Positions 17,841 to 27,224 of a stretch of 64,000 bases of DNA are shown here, one piece after another. Position 1 is the first letter of the stretch, and each line of letters starts with the position of its first letter. This DNA is from Lachnospiraceae bacterium (GTDB lineage: Bacteria > Bacillota > Clostridia > Lachnospirales > Lachnospiraceae), in contig JAJBTQ010000033.1 of the NCBI GenBank assembly GCA_020860755.1, forward strand, positions 127,036 through 191,035, given 5' to 3'. Below the pieces are notes generated by a model. It worked only from the letters and a program-made list of their open reading frames with translations, searched no databases and had not been told where the DNA came from. The position numbers were made by a program, and so were the translations under genes.

Positions 17841-19175
17841 TTACCAGTATACCAACGGAGTAGCGGAAACCCAATATTCCTCAACCTCTCTGGCAAGCTC
17901 CTCCCGGGATATGTTGCCGGCCAGATAGTCCTGCATGATCCCGCCCACGATATTTTGATGATCATCCGGAGCGTAGTCAAAGGTCGGAATCAGGTTCCCT
18001 GCATCGGCGTAGACCTTTACGTCATTGGCCAGCGGATTCGAACTGACGAGTGTATTATTCTGGAACGGGGATACAAGGCTGCAGGTTTCGGTCACAAAGC
18101 TCTGTCCCTCATCCGAGTAGACCAGCCAATTAAGAAAATCGAGCGCAGCCTCGCGCTGCTCATCCGTGGTGTACTCGCTGCCGTCTACAATGATATATTG
18201 CGTCACGCCGCCGACGAGCTTGCCGGTATAATCATCCTCGACATCCTGCGGGATTGGGATTAAACCCATATTTTCCGTGTACTCATCATAGGTAATGTAA
18301 TCAGCCCACTCCCAGGTGCCGCCGAACTTGAAGGCCGTCTCTCCTCCCGCGATCGCCTGAAGGACTTCCGTGTCACTCGCTTTTATCGGACTTTCTATAA
18401 AATAATTATAATCCATCAGGATATCAAAGGTATCGATGAGCGAGTTGAACTTCTCATCGTCCTCCAGATTCACATCACCATTGTAAAGATCTTGGATAAA
18501 CTCATCCGTGTCGTCACGCTCCTCATAGACGTGCTGGAAAAAATGATATCCCAGGGACCAGTCCGCTTTCTGGACCACTGTCGGGTATTCCATCCCGTCC
18601 GAGACAAGTTCGTCTAACAGGGTGATAAAGTCTTCCAGGTAGTTAATGTCAGACGGATCAAATATCTCACCGGTTGTTTCTTCGATCGCATCCGCGTTAT
18701 ATATAATACCGCGTCCCTCAATGCAGAAGGGAAATCCGATCAGCTTGTCATCCTCATACAAGGCATATTCCGTCTCGGAGGCCCAGTCCTGATTGCTTAA
18801 GTCCAGCCCGTATTCCGCGCCGATCCCATGGACGTCTGATGGATTGACCATAGCGATCGTGTAGGGATTTCCTGTCGCATATCTTGTGCTGAGGTAGGAT
18901 GTCACCGCTGTCGAGGGACAATCAGCCACAATCTTCACCCCGTACTCCTCCTCATAGGCAGCCATGGCATCCTGAATCTGTTCCAGGATATCATCTTTGT
19001 TTACAAAGAATGTGATCGTAATTTCGTCAGCTGAAGATGCCGTCTCAGCGGATTCATCCGCCGAGGTATCCGCGCCGGCAGATTCACTTTCACCGGCACT
19101 GCTCCCGCAGGATGCCAGAGAAAGAGTCAGGGCGGATGCCAAAATGACTGTTAGGATCTTTTTTGCATGCTTCAT
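17841..19175 (-). CDS. ABC-type extracellular solute-binding lipoprotein (family 1, sugar-type)
   Basis: Lipobox LTLSLASCGSS; ITFFVNKDDILEQIQDAMAAYEEEYGVKI; no adjacent permease or ATPase. Confidence 0.88.
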   Translation of the reverse strand: MKHAKKILTVILASALTLSLASCGSSAGESESAGADTSADESAETASSADEITITFFVNKDDILEQIQDAMAAYEEEYGVKIVADCPSTAVTSYLSTRYATGNPYTIAMVNPSDVHGIGAEYGLDLSNQDWASETEYALYEDDKLIGFPFCIEGRGIIYNADAIEETTGEIFDPSDINYLEDFITLLDELVSDGMEYPTVVQKADWSLGYHFFQHVYEERDDTDEFIQDLYNGDVNLEDDEKFNSLIDTFDILMDYNYFIESPIKASDTEVLQAIAGGETAFKFGGTWEWADYITYDEYTENMGLIPIPQDVEDDYTGKLVGGVTQYIIVDGSEYTTDEQREAALDFLNWLVYSDEGQSFVTETCSLVSPFQNNTLVSSNPLANDVKVYADAGNLIPTFDYAPDDHQNIVGGIMQDYLAGNISREELAREVEEYWVSATPLVYW

Positions 19176-19273
19176 GATGATTTCCTCTCATTCATTATAA
19201 AAACACGGTTAAATTATAGCAAAAATATCTGCAGAAAACAAGGTGGCAGGAAAGCTTACTAATGTCTTTTGCA

Positions 19274-20248
19274 TCACATATATTTCCCGGCAAACGCAGT
19301 CACGGTCTGCTCGTACTGCTCAGGATAATAGGCCTGGCTCTTGATATGCGTGGCATTCGGAAACAGCACCCGTTCCTTTTCACCGGCGCAGGCGTCATAG
19401 AGCTCTTCGTTCATCCAAAGCGGAACAAAGTTGTCTTTTTCGCCGTGAACAAAAAGGATCGGTACTTTTGCATGCTTTACCGCCTCCAGGGCATCGGATC
19501 CCTTCATGTCAATGTGGTGGCAGATTCTCAGATACTGAAGCATCGGCCAGAGTGTGATCCCCCGAAGCCACTTCGGCAGGGGAAGAAGGTTCCAGAGCTC
19601 TGTGTAAAAATCAATGTACCCGCTGTCTGACACAATGCATTTGACATTGTCCGGAAGGGTATCTTTTCCGGACATCATAAGCACAGTGGCAGCTCCCATG
19701 GACTGTCCCTGCAGGGCAATGTGGATGTCCTTACCGAACTCTTGTCTCATAAAATTCAGCCAATCGATGCAGTCGTCCGACTCATGCTGCGCAAAGCTGA
19801 TCATCCAGCCCTTACTGCTGCCGTGTGCGCGGTGGTCAACTAAAAAGACACTGTATCCGCGTTCCAGCCAGATCGGAACGATCTCGGCAAACTCGAACCC
19901 GGCGAGCTTGCTGCGGTAGCTGTGACTGCAAAAGACATATCGGTCGGGTCCCGTCCGGGATGAGGCAGTATCCCCGGTCTTATAAGACGCCGGCCGGATC
20001 AGGTATCCGTGCAGTGTCTTCCCGTCCCGGCTCTTGATCGTGTACTCTTTGTCAACTCTCTCCTTTAACGCATTTCCACTCGCGGTGAGTTTCTCATTCA
20101 TCGACTGTTCCGACGGGATGACATATTTCTTTAAAGTCTTTAGGTGGATCCCTTTGTTGGCGGCGATATTGCCCGTAACAATGCCAAATAAAATGACAAA
20201 TATAACAAATACAATTAAAACACGAACCAGTACTCGAATGATCAGCAT
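19274..20248 (-). CDS. Alpha/beta hydrolase with N-terminal TM segment
   Basis: 324 aa; LQGQSMGAATVLMMSG nucleophile elbow, ILFVHGEKDNFVPLWMNEELYDACAG. Confidence 0.85.
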   Translation of the reverse strand: MLIIRVLVRVLIVFVIFVILFGIVTGNIAANKGIHLKTLKKYVIPSEQSMNEKLTASGNALKERVDKEYTIKSRDGKTLHGYLIRPASYKTGDTASSRTGPDRYVFCSHSYRSKLAGFEFAEIVPIWLERGYSVFLVDHRAHGSSKGWMISFAQHESDDCIDWLNFMRQEFGKDIHIALQGQSMGAATVLMMSGKDTLPDNVKCIVSDSGYIDFYTELWNLLPLPKWLRGITLWPMLQYLRICHHIDMKGSDALEAVKHAKVPILFVHGEKDNFVPLWMNEELYDACAGEKERVLFPNATHIKSQAYYPEQYEQTVTAFAGKYM

Positions 20249-21915
20249 TGTTCCGCCAGCTCCTTCATCTCCCGGGCGTTTAAGCAGACCGCGTCGGTGA
20301 TACGGGCGCCGCCGAGCATCCGCGCGAGTTCCATGATGCTCTCCTCCCGGTTTAACGGTCGGATCTCAGAGATCGTGGATGACTCATCCGACGTCTTCTC
20401 GATCAGGAAGTGATGATCCGCCATGGCTGCGATCTGCGGCAGGTGTGTGATGCAGATGACCTGGTGATCCCGTGCGGTCTGTTTGATCTTTTCCGCCACC
20501 ATCTGAGCCGTCCGCCCGCCGATGCCGGCATCGATCTCATCAAAGATCAGTGTCTCAATCTCATCGTTCCCGGCGAGAACTGTTTTAAGGGCAAGCATGA
20601 TGCGGGACAGCTCACCGCCCGAGGCGATATTGTCCAGCGGTTTTACCGGCTCTCCCGGATTGGTCGAGATAAAAAAGCGGGCATCATCCCAGCCGTTTGC
20701 CGTATAGTGATCCAGCTGTTCAAATTCCAGGCTCAGCTGTACATCTTTAAAATTGAGATCCTTAAGAGCCCCCCGGATCTCTTCCGTGAAAGTCTCCGCC
20801 TCAGCCTTTCGGATCTCACTGACCTTTAAAGTAAGCTCCCGAAGCGCTTCCTCGGCCTTGTCATACCGCGCCTCGAGTTCCCGCCGATATTCTTCATAGT
20901 GCATCAGTTTTTCAACTTCGGCCTCTTTTTGCTCCTTCTGTTCTAAGATCTCCTCAATCGTTTTGCCGAACTTTGTCTTCAGATGGTTGATGAGATTTAA
21001 GCGCTCCTCTGTCTGTGCAAACAGTTCGTCCGAAAACTCAAAATCTTCCAGATATCCGGCCAGATCCCGGTTGAAGTCGCCGAGCAGGCTGTCGATCTCC
21101 TGAAGCTGATCCGCAAGGGCACCCGCCTGTTCGTCGTAGTCAGTCGCCGCGAGAAGAGCCCGCAGCGCCCGGTCGATCTGATCGGAGGCGCTGTCGTTTC
21201 CACCGGCGCAGTATTCACGGCACTCTCCGGCCGCGTCCAGGATCTTTCTTCCGTTTGACAGGCGCTTAAATTCGGCTTCCAACTCCTCATCTTCACCCGG
21301 CTGCAAATGTGCCTGGTCGATCTCATCGATCTCATATTGTAAAAAAGACAGCTCTCTGGCCTGCTGTTCCTCATCCAAAGAAACTTCCTCCAGACTTTTT
21401 TTGCACTCGCTGTAAGTGCGGTAACTCTCCGCAAGAGCGGCAAGTTCCTCTTCAAGCTCCCCTTTTGCGTAGGCGTCCAGATAGCGCAGGTGATTTTTCT
21501 GCGTCAGCAGGGACTGATGTTCCTGCTGCCCGTGAATGTCGATGAGCAGCGAAGCCGCCCGGCGCATCACGGCAGCGGAGACCGTCTCCCCGTTGATCCG
21601 ACACACACTTCTGCCGCCGGCAGTGATCTTGCGGCTTAAGAGGAGCTCTCCGTCCTCGGGAAAGAGATCCATCTCATTTAAAGCAGCAACCGTATGGGGA
21701 AGGTTGACGGAAAAAGTCAGCTCTACGAAAGCGTCCTGTGCATTTTCCCGCAGCATGTCCCGCGGCACTTTCTCGCCGAGTGCCAGATGGATGGAACCGA
21801 TGAGGATGGATTTCCCCGCGCCTGTCTCACCGGACAGGATATTGAGACCGGGTCCAAACTCCACCTCTGCCTCTTCGATAAGTGCCAGATTTTTTACATG
21901 CAGATTCTGTAACAT
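20242..21915 (-). CDS. recN: DNA repair protein RecN
   Basis: MLQNLHVKNLALIEEAEVEFGPGLNILSGETGAGKSILIGSI; IFDEIDAGIGGRTAQMVAEKI. Confidence 0.97.
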   Translation of the reverse strand: MLQNLHVKNLALIEEAEVEFGPGLNILSGETGAGKSILIGSIHLALGEKVPRDMLRENAQDAFVELTFSVNLPHTVAALNEMDLFPEDGELLLSRKITAGGRSVCRINGETVSAAVMRRAASLLIDIHGQQEHQSLLTQKNHLRYLDAYAKGELEEELAALAESYRTYSECKKSLEEVSLDEEQQARELSFLQYEIDEIDQAHLQPGEDEELEAEFKRLSNGRKILDAAGECREYCAGGNDSASDQIDRALRALLAATDYDEQAGALADQLQEIDSLLGDFNRDLAGYLEDFEFSDELFAQTEERLNLINHLKTKFGKTIEEILEQKEQKEAEVEKLMHYEEYRRELEARYDKAEEALRELTLKVSEIRKAEAETFTEEIRGALKDLNFKDVQLSLEFEQLDHYTANGWDDARFFISTNPGEPVKPLDNIASGGELSRIMLALKTVLAGNDEIETLIFDEIDAGIGGRTAQMVAEKIKQTARDHQVICITHLPQIAAMADHHFLIEKTSDESSTISEIRPLNREESIMELARMLGGARITDAVCLNAREMKELAEQC

Positions 21916-21996
21916 GGAGCAGCCTTTCTACTCTCTCAAGTTCCACTTTTGCATAACAGTCTGCCGGAAATCATACAAACAGGCTGTTTTTAACGC

Positions 21997-22446
21997 TTAC
22001 ACAAGCAGTTTTCGAAACTGCCTCATCAAAGATACCGTATCCTCCACGGTCCGTACCGCGCACATGATCGTGTCATCCCCTGCGATGCTGCCCACGATCT
22101 CGTGGCAGTTCATCGAATCGATCGCGGCGGCAACAGCCATAGCCATACCGGAAACGGTCCGGATCACCAGGATGTTCTGCGCCATATCGATGGAAACAAC
22201 ACCGTCAATAAAGACCCGGTTGTACTTCTCGTTCATCTCCTCCCCTGTATCGGAGAGCAGAATATATTTTTTCCCTCCGCCCTGTGCGGAGACTTTTGTC
22301 AGTTTCAGTTCTTTGATATCCCGGGACACAGTGGCCTGTGTGGTCGGAAAACCTTCGCGGTTTAAGAGTTCGCAGAGTTCTTCCTGCGTCCCCACGTCCA
22401 CGGTCCGGATAAGTTCCAATATTTTTGCGTGCCGCTTTTCTTTCAT
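21997..22446 (-). CDS. argR: Arginine repressor ArgR
   Basis: MKEKRHAKILELIRTVDVGTQEELCELLNREGFPTTQATVSRDIKELKLTKV. Confidence 0.97.
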   Translation of the reverse strand: MKEKRHAKILELIRTVDVGTQEELCELLNREGFPTTQATVSRDIKELKLTKVSAQGGGKKYILLSDTGEEMNEKYNRVFIDGVVSIDMAQNILVIRTVSGMAMAVAAAIDSMNCHEIVGSIAGDDTIMCAVRTVEDTVSLMRQFRKLLV

Positions 22447-22464
22447 AAAACCATACTCCCCGTA

Positions 22465-23325
22465 TTATGTCATCTTTTTCCTGAGGATCTGCAGGAAACT
22501 TAAGCGGTCTAAGCGCAGGATCTTTGCACTGACATCCGCTTTTTGCACCCGGATCTTGTCTCCTACTTTCAGGTAGCTGAATCGGTCTCCGTCAAACGCC
22601 ACCTCGGCTTCCTCGTCCTCTTCCACCCTGCGCTTTGCCAGCGTCACCTCGATTTGCGCGTCGGCGCCGACCACGATGCTCCGGGCCGAGAAAGACTGAG
22701 GGTTGATCGGGGTGATCAGGATCAGCTCTGTCTTGGGATCCACGATGGGTCCTCGGGAGGCCATGCTGTATCCGGTCGATCCGGTCGGCGTGGATAAGAT
22801 GATCCCGTCCGCGCTGTAGGTGGCCAGATACTCTCCATTGACGGTGAGCTCCAGATTGATGAGCTGGGCGCTCCCCACGCGGTGGATCACAATGTCATTT
22901 AAAGCCAGAGTCGGCTCGCCGTCCTCTTCCCCCGGAACGCTCCCCTGGATCATCATGCGGTTCTCCACCTCATACTGATCTTTAAGCAGGCAGTCGATTG
23001 CGGGAAAGACCTGATCAAGATCCAGCTCGCAAAGATATCCGATGGTTCCTAAGTTGACCCCGATCAGAGGAACACCGATCTTTGCCATCTCTCTGGCTGC
23101 GCGCACGAGCGTTCCGTCGCCTCCGAGTACCAGAATGCAGTCCGCGTTGATCCCGTCGGCCGCAAGGCTGTGCAGGCTCCGGTTTTTCCACTCTGTCTTA
23201 TTGCTGACATAGTAGCTGCTCTCCCCGCCGTGCTTCGCGATATAGTCCTGCACGGACCGGGTGACGGCAAGATCCTCGTCCCTGTGTTCATTTGTGATGA
23301 TAAAAAATCGTTTCATGTTGATCAA
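22465..23325 (-). CDS. nadK: NAD kinase
   Basis: LVLGGDGTLVRAAR; NDIVIHR; GSTGYSMASRGPIVDP. Confidence 0.95.
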   Translation of the reverse strand: MINMKRFFIITNEHRDEDLAVTRSVQDYIAKHGGESSYYVSNKTEWKNRSLHSLAADGINADCILVLGGDGTLVRAAREMAKIGVPLIGVNLGTIGYLCELDLDQVFPAIDCLLKDQYEVENRMMIQGSVPGEEDGEPTLALNDIVIHRVGSAQLINLELTVNGEYLATYSADGIILSTPTGSTGYSMASRGPIVDPKTELILITPINPQSFSARSIVVGADAQIEVTLAKRRVEEDEEAEVAFDGDRFSYLKVGDKIRVQKADVSAKILRLDRLSFLQILRKKMT

Positions 23326-24122
23326 TCCAGCGCCTCGTGAGCCGCTTTAACGACCGCCTCCTCTGAGACACCGTTCTCCTCGCTTCCCTCGGAATGTTTT
23401 TTTATGTACAGAAGATATTCGATATTGCCCTCCGGTCCCTTGACAGGGGAATAGTCCAGATTTAAAACCGAAAAACCATTGTTCACTGCATAGGAAAGGA
23501 TCATCTTAAGCACTTCAAGGTGCACAGCCGGATCCCGGACAACCCCCTTCTTTCCGACTTTCTCCCGTCCAGCCTCAAACTGCGGTTTGATCAGGCAGAC
23601 AACCTCCCCCTCGTCCCGCAGCATTTCGCGGATCGGTCCCAGCACTTTTGTCAGAGAGATAAACGAGACATCCACGGTGGCCAGATCGATGACATCGTCA
23701 ATCGCGTCCGGTGTGAGATAACGGATGTTTGTCTTTTCCATGCACACGACCCGCTCATCCTGTCTCAACTTCCAGGCAAACTGTCCGTACCCGACATCCA
23801 CGGCATACACTTTTGCGGCGCCGTTTTGGAGCATACAGTCCGTAAACCCTCCGGTGGAGGCTCCGACATCCATGCAGATCTTCCCTGTAAGATCCAGTCC
23901 AAACTGCGAGAGCGCCCGTTCCAGCTTAAGTCCGCCTCTGCTGACATATTTCGGCGGACTTCCGTGCACTTCGATGTGCGCACTCTCCGCAAAAGAGGAT
24001 CCGGCCTTGTCCTCACGCTGCCCGTCGACAAACACCCTGCCCTCCATGATCATCGCCTTTGCTTTTTCTCTGGACGGGGCCAGGTTTTGTTTTACGAGGA
24101 GGACATCCAGTCGCTCTTTCAT
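23322..24122 (-). CDS. tlyA: TlyA-family rRNA (2'-O)-methyltransferase/hemolysin A
   Basis: MKERLDVLLVKQNLAPSREKAKAMIMEGRVFVDG (S4 domain); DVGASTGGFTDCMLQNGA. Confidence 0.95.
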   Translation of the reverse strand: MKERLDVLLVKQNLAPSREKAKAMIMEGRVFVDGQREDKAGSSFAESAHIEVHGSPPKYVSRGGLKLERALSQFGLDLTGKICMDVGASTGGFTDCMLQNGAAKVYAVDVGYGQFAWKLRQDERVVCMEKTNIRYLTPDAIDDVIDLATVDVSFISLTKVLGPIREMLRDEGEVVCLIKPQFEAGREKVGKKGVVRDPAVHLEVLKMILSYAVNNGFSVLNLDYSPVKGPEGNIEYLLYIKKHSEGSEENGVSEEAVVKAAHEALD

Positions 24123-26041
24123 GAATCCCGGCTCCCTTCCTCCTCTGAATCTGATGGTATCCCGCTTAATTTCCGGTATTCCCCGGCGATCCTGTCGGCT
24201 ATTGAGGCAGCATCAAGCCCCAGTTTCTCCTGAAGCTGGGCTACGCTCCCGTGCGGTACAAACTGATCTTCAATGCCAAAACGGAGCACGGGGATGTCCG
24301 CCTCCAGTTCGGAGAGATACTCTTCCACGCTCTCACCAAACCCGCCGTGGAGCATGTTTTCTTCCACCGTCACGATCAGTTCATGATCCTTTACCGCCCG
24401 GTCGATCGCCTCGCGGTCGATGGGTTTTACAAACCGCGCATTGATAAGCGAGCTCTCCAGACCCATAAAGCTAAGCAGATTGTGTGCCAAAAGAGCATTT
24501 TCCACCATGTTTCCGACCGCGAAGATCGCGATCCGGCTCTCCTCATAGATCCACTCGCTCTTTCCATATTCAATGGGGGCACGAAATTCTTTCAATCCCT
24601 CCCAGGCCTGTCCTCTCGGATAACGGACGGCACTGGGGCCTTCATATCTGGAGCAAAACCAGAGCATATCTGCCAGCTCCCATTTATTCTTCGGTGCCAT
24701 GACGGTCATGTTCGGCATCAGGGAGAGATAGGACAGATCCATGATCCCCTGATGCGTCTCGCCGTCTCCTCCGACGAGTCCGGCCCGGTCTATGGCAAAT
24801 GTGACCGGCAGGTTCTGCATACAGACATCGTAGATCAATTCGTCAAATCCTCTCTGCAGGAAAGAGGAATACACCGCGACAAACGGATGCATGCCTGCTG
24901 CCGCCATTCCGGCGGCAAACGTGACTGCGTGCTCCTCCGCGATCCCTACATCAAAGAACCGATCCGGATAGCGTGAGCGGAATCTGCGAAGCCCGGTCCC
25001 GTCGGCCATCGCCGCAGTCAGGGCAACGACCCGGTCATTTTTTTCCGCGATCTTGCAGATCACGCTGGAAAAGGTGTCGGTATAGTCCGGCTTTTTCTTT
25101 GCTTCGGTCGGTTTTCCGGTCTCGACGTCAAACGGCCCGGTCCCGTGGAAGCGTTCCGGCCTCCGCTCCGCCGGGAGATAACCTCTCCCCTTGTCCGTTA
25201 TCACATGGACGACGACGGCTCCGTTGACTTTTTTCGCCTCATTTAAGATGCGCTCCATATCCGAGATATTGTGGCCGCTGACAGGGCCGAGATAGGTGAC
25301 ACCCATATTTTCGAAGATCATCCCGGGTATGAGCAGCTGCTTTAAGCCGCTCTTTGTCGTGTGGATCCGGCGTGCCACGCGCTCGCCGTAGGGAAGTCTC
25401 GACAGGGAAGAGTGCACATCGCTCTTAAACTCCTGATATGTCTCCGCCGTGCGCAGCGTGGACAGATGCGTTGCCAGCCCTCCGACATTCTCCGAGATGG
25501 ACATGTTGTTGTCGTTTAACACAATGATAAAGTTTGTATCCAGTTTTGACGCATTGTTGAGGGCCTCATAGGAAAGGCCTCCCGTAAGCGCCCCGTCTCC
25601 GATCACGGAGATCACGTTGTAGGACTCACCCAAAAGATCCCTGGCCGTGGCAAAGCCGAGTCCGACCGAGATGGAGTTGGAGCTGTGTCCGGTGTCAAAG
25701 CAGTCGCATTCGCTCTCGGCCCGTTTGGGAAATCCGCTGATACCGTCCATCTGACGCAGGGTGGAAAACTCCTCTTTCCTTCCCGTCAGGATCTTGTGCG
25801 TGTAGGACTGATGTCCCACATCCCAGATCAGCTTGTCCGTCGGCAGATCCATCACCAGATGCAGTGCCATCGTAAGCTCAACGGCCCCCAGGTTGGATGC
25901 CAGATGGCCCCCCGTCTTGGAGACATGCTCCAGCAAAAAAGTACGGATCTCCCCCGCCAGCTCTTCATACTGCTGCGGCGGCACTTTCTTTATATCATTT
26001 TCTTTTTCGATCATATCAAGAACAGCCATGATTTCCTCCAT
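24119..26041 (-). CDS. dxs: 1-deoxy-D-xylulose-5-phosphate synthase
   Basis: HLASNLGAVELTMALH; FDTGHSSNSISVGLG; MAPKNKWELADML; 640 aa. Confidence 0.97.
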   Translation of the reverse strand: MEEIMAVLDMIEKENDIKKVPPQQYEELAGEIRTFLLEHVSKTGGHLASNLGAVELTMALHLVMDLPTDKLIWDVGHQSYTHKILTGRKEEFSTLRQMDGISGFPKRAESECDCFDTGHSSNSISVGLGFATARDLLGESYNVISVIGDGALTGGLSYEALNNASKLDTNFIIVLNDNNMSISENVGGLATHLSTLRTAETYQEFKSDVHSSLSRLPYGERVARRIHTTKSGLKQLLIPGMIFENMGVTYLGPVSGHNISDMERILNEAKKVNGAVVVHVITDKGRGYLPAERRPERFHGTGPFDVETGKPTEAKKKPDYTDTFSSVICKIAEKNDRVVALTAAMADGTGLRRFRSRYPDRFFDVGIAEEHAVTFAAGMAAAGMHPFVAVYSSFLQRGFDELIYDVCMQNLPVTFAIDRAGLVGGDGETHQGIMDLSYLSLMPNMTVMAPKNKWELADMLWFCSRYEGPSAVRYPRGQAWEGLKEFRAPIEYGKSEWIYEESRIAIFAVGNMVENALLAHNLLSFMGLESSLINARFVKPIDREAIDRAVKDHELIVTVEENMLHGGFGESVEEYLSELEADIPVLRFGIEDQFVPHGSVAQLQEKLGLDAASIADRIAGEYRKLSGIPSDSEEEGSRDS

Positions 26042-26061
26042 TTACAAAGGTCAAACCCATT

Positions 26062-26964
26062 CTATTTGTTTCTCGAGATCAGGTATTCGATCAGTTCCCG
26101 CAAAAATTCGTTTCGCTCCGGCAGCGTGTCCAACGTCTTAAGGGCTCGGCGTGAGATCTGCTCCACGTCCTTATTGGCTTGATCTAAGCCTCTTACTGTG
26201 ACGTAGGTGATCTTTTCGTTTTTTTCGTCGCTGCCGATGGGCTTGCCGAGTTCCTCCTGATCTCCGACGACATCGAGGATATCGTCACGGATCTGAAACG
26301 CGAGTCCGACATCCTTTGCGACGTTTGAGATCACGTCCTGTTTTTCCCGGTCCGCCCCTGCGAGCACGGCGCCGATCAGCATGGAAGCCTCGATAAGCGC
26401 GCCTGTCTTTAAGTCATAGATAAAATCCAATGTGTCCTGTCCGATCTGCTTGCCCTCGGACTCCACATCCACTACCTGACCCCCGAGCATGCCGTAGATT
26501 CCGGAACTTTTCGCCAGGATCGAAAGCGCCTTTGTCACAGCCGGATCGCCGGGGCGAAAGTCCGCGGCGCAAAGCGCTGTCTCAAACGCCAGATTTAAGA
26601 GGCCGTCCCCGGCCAGGATCGCCATGGCCTCGCCGTAGACGATATGAGTCGTCTTGCGTCCCCGCCGATACTCGTCGTCATCCATGGCCGGAAGATCGTC
26701 GTGGATCAGCGAATAGGTGTGGATCATCTCGATGGCCGCCATAAAAGGCTCCACGACATCTCCCTCACCCCCGAACAGGCGGTACGTCTCCTGCATCAGC
26801 ATCGGACGCAGCCTCTTTCCGCCGGCCAGAAAACTGTAGTTCATCGCCTCGATGACCGTCTTTTGATACCCGGTCTCCTCCGGCAGATATTGTGTTAAGA
26901 CCGCCTCCACCTGCGCAGTGCGGCGGTCGATCTCCTCTCTCACATTCATAGGTTCTTTCGTCAC
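26062..26964 (-). CDS. ispA: Polyprenyl (farnesyl) diphosphate synthase
   Basis: IHTYSLIHDDLPAMDDDEYRRGRKTTH and FQIRDDILD aspartate motifs. Confidence 0.95.
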   Translation of the reverse strand: MTKEPMNVREEIDRRTAQVEAVLTQYLPEETGYQKTVIEAMNYSFLAGGKRLRPMLMQETYRLFGGEGDVVEPFMAAIEMIHTYSLIHDDLPAMDDDEYRRGRKTTHIVYGEAMAILAGDGLLNLAFETALCAADFRPGDPAVTKALSILAKSSGIYGMLGGQVVDVESEGKQIGQDTLDFIYDLKTGALIEASMLIGAVLAGADREKQDVISNVAKDVGLAFQIRDDILDVVGDQEELGKPIGSDEKNEKITYVTVRGLDQANKDVEQISRRALKTLDTLPERNEFLRELIEYLISRNK

Positions 26965-27224
26965 TCCTCAAACGGAACTTCGGATCCGTCCTGCGCGATC
27001 ATCATCATCTTTTTTTCAACCATGTCCAGCCTGTCGTTGCACTGGCGGACCTTCTTCATCCCCTTCTCATAAAGGGCAAACGAATCCTCTAAAGAGATCT
27101 CCGGATCATCTAAGGCAGCGAGGATCTCATCGAGCTCGGAAAAGAGCTCTTCGAGCGAGACATCGCTGCCGCCGTTTTCCTCACTTCCCTGTTCATTTTC
27201 AAGCATCTGTTTTTCTTCTTCCAT
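26961..27224 (-). CDS. xseB: Exodeoxyribonuclease VII small subunit
   Basis: LEELFSELDEILAALDDPEISLEDSFALYEKGMKKVRQCNDRLDMVEKKM; start likely MEEEKQ at 27224. Confidence 0.92.
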   Translation of the reverse strand: MEEEKQMLENEQGSEENGGSDVSLEELFSELDEILAALDDPEISLEDSFALYEKGMKKVRQCNDRLDMVEKKMMMIAQDGSEVPFEE

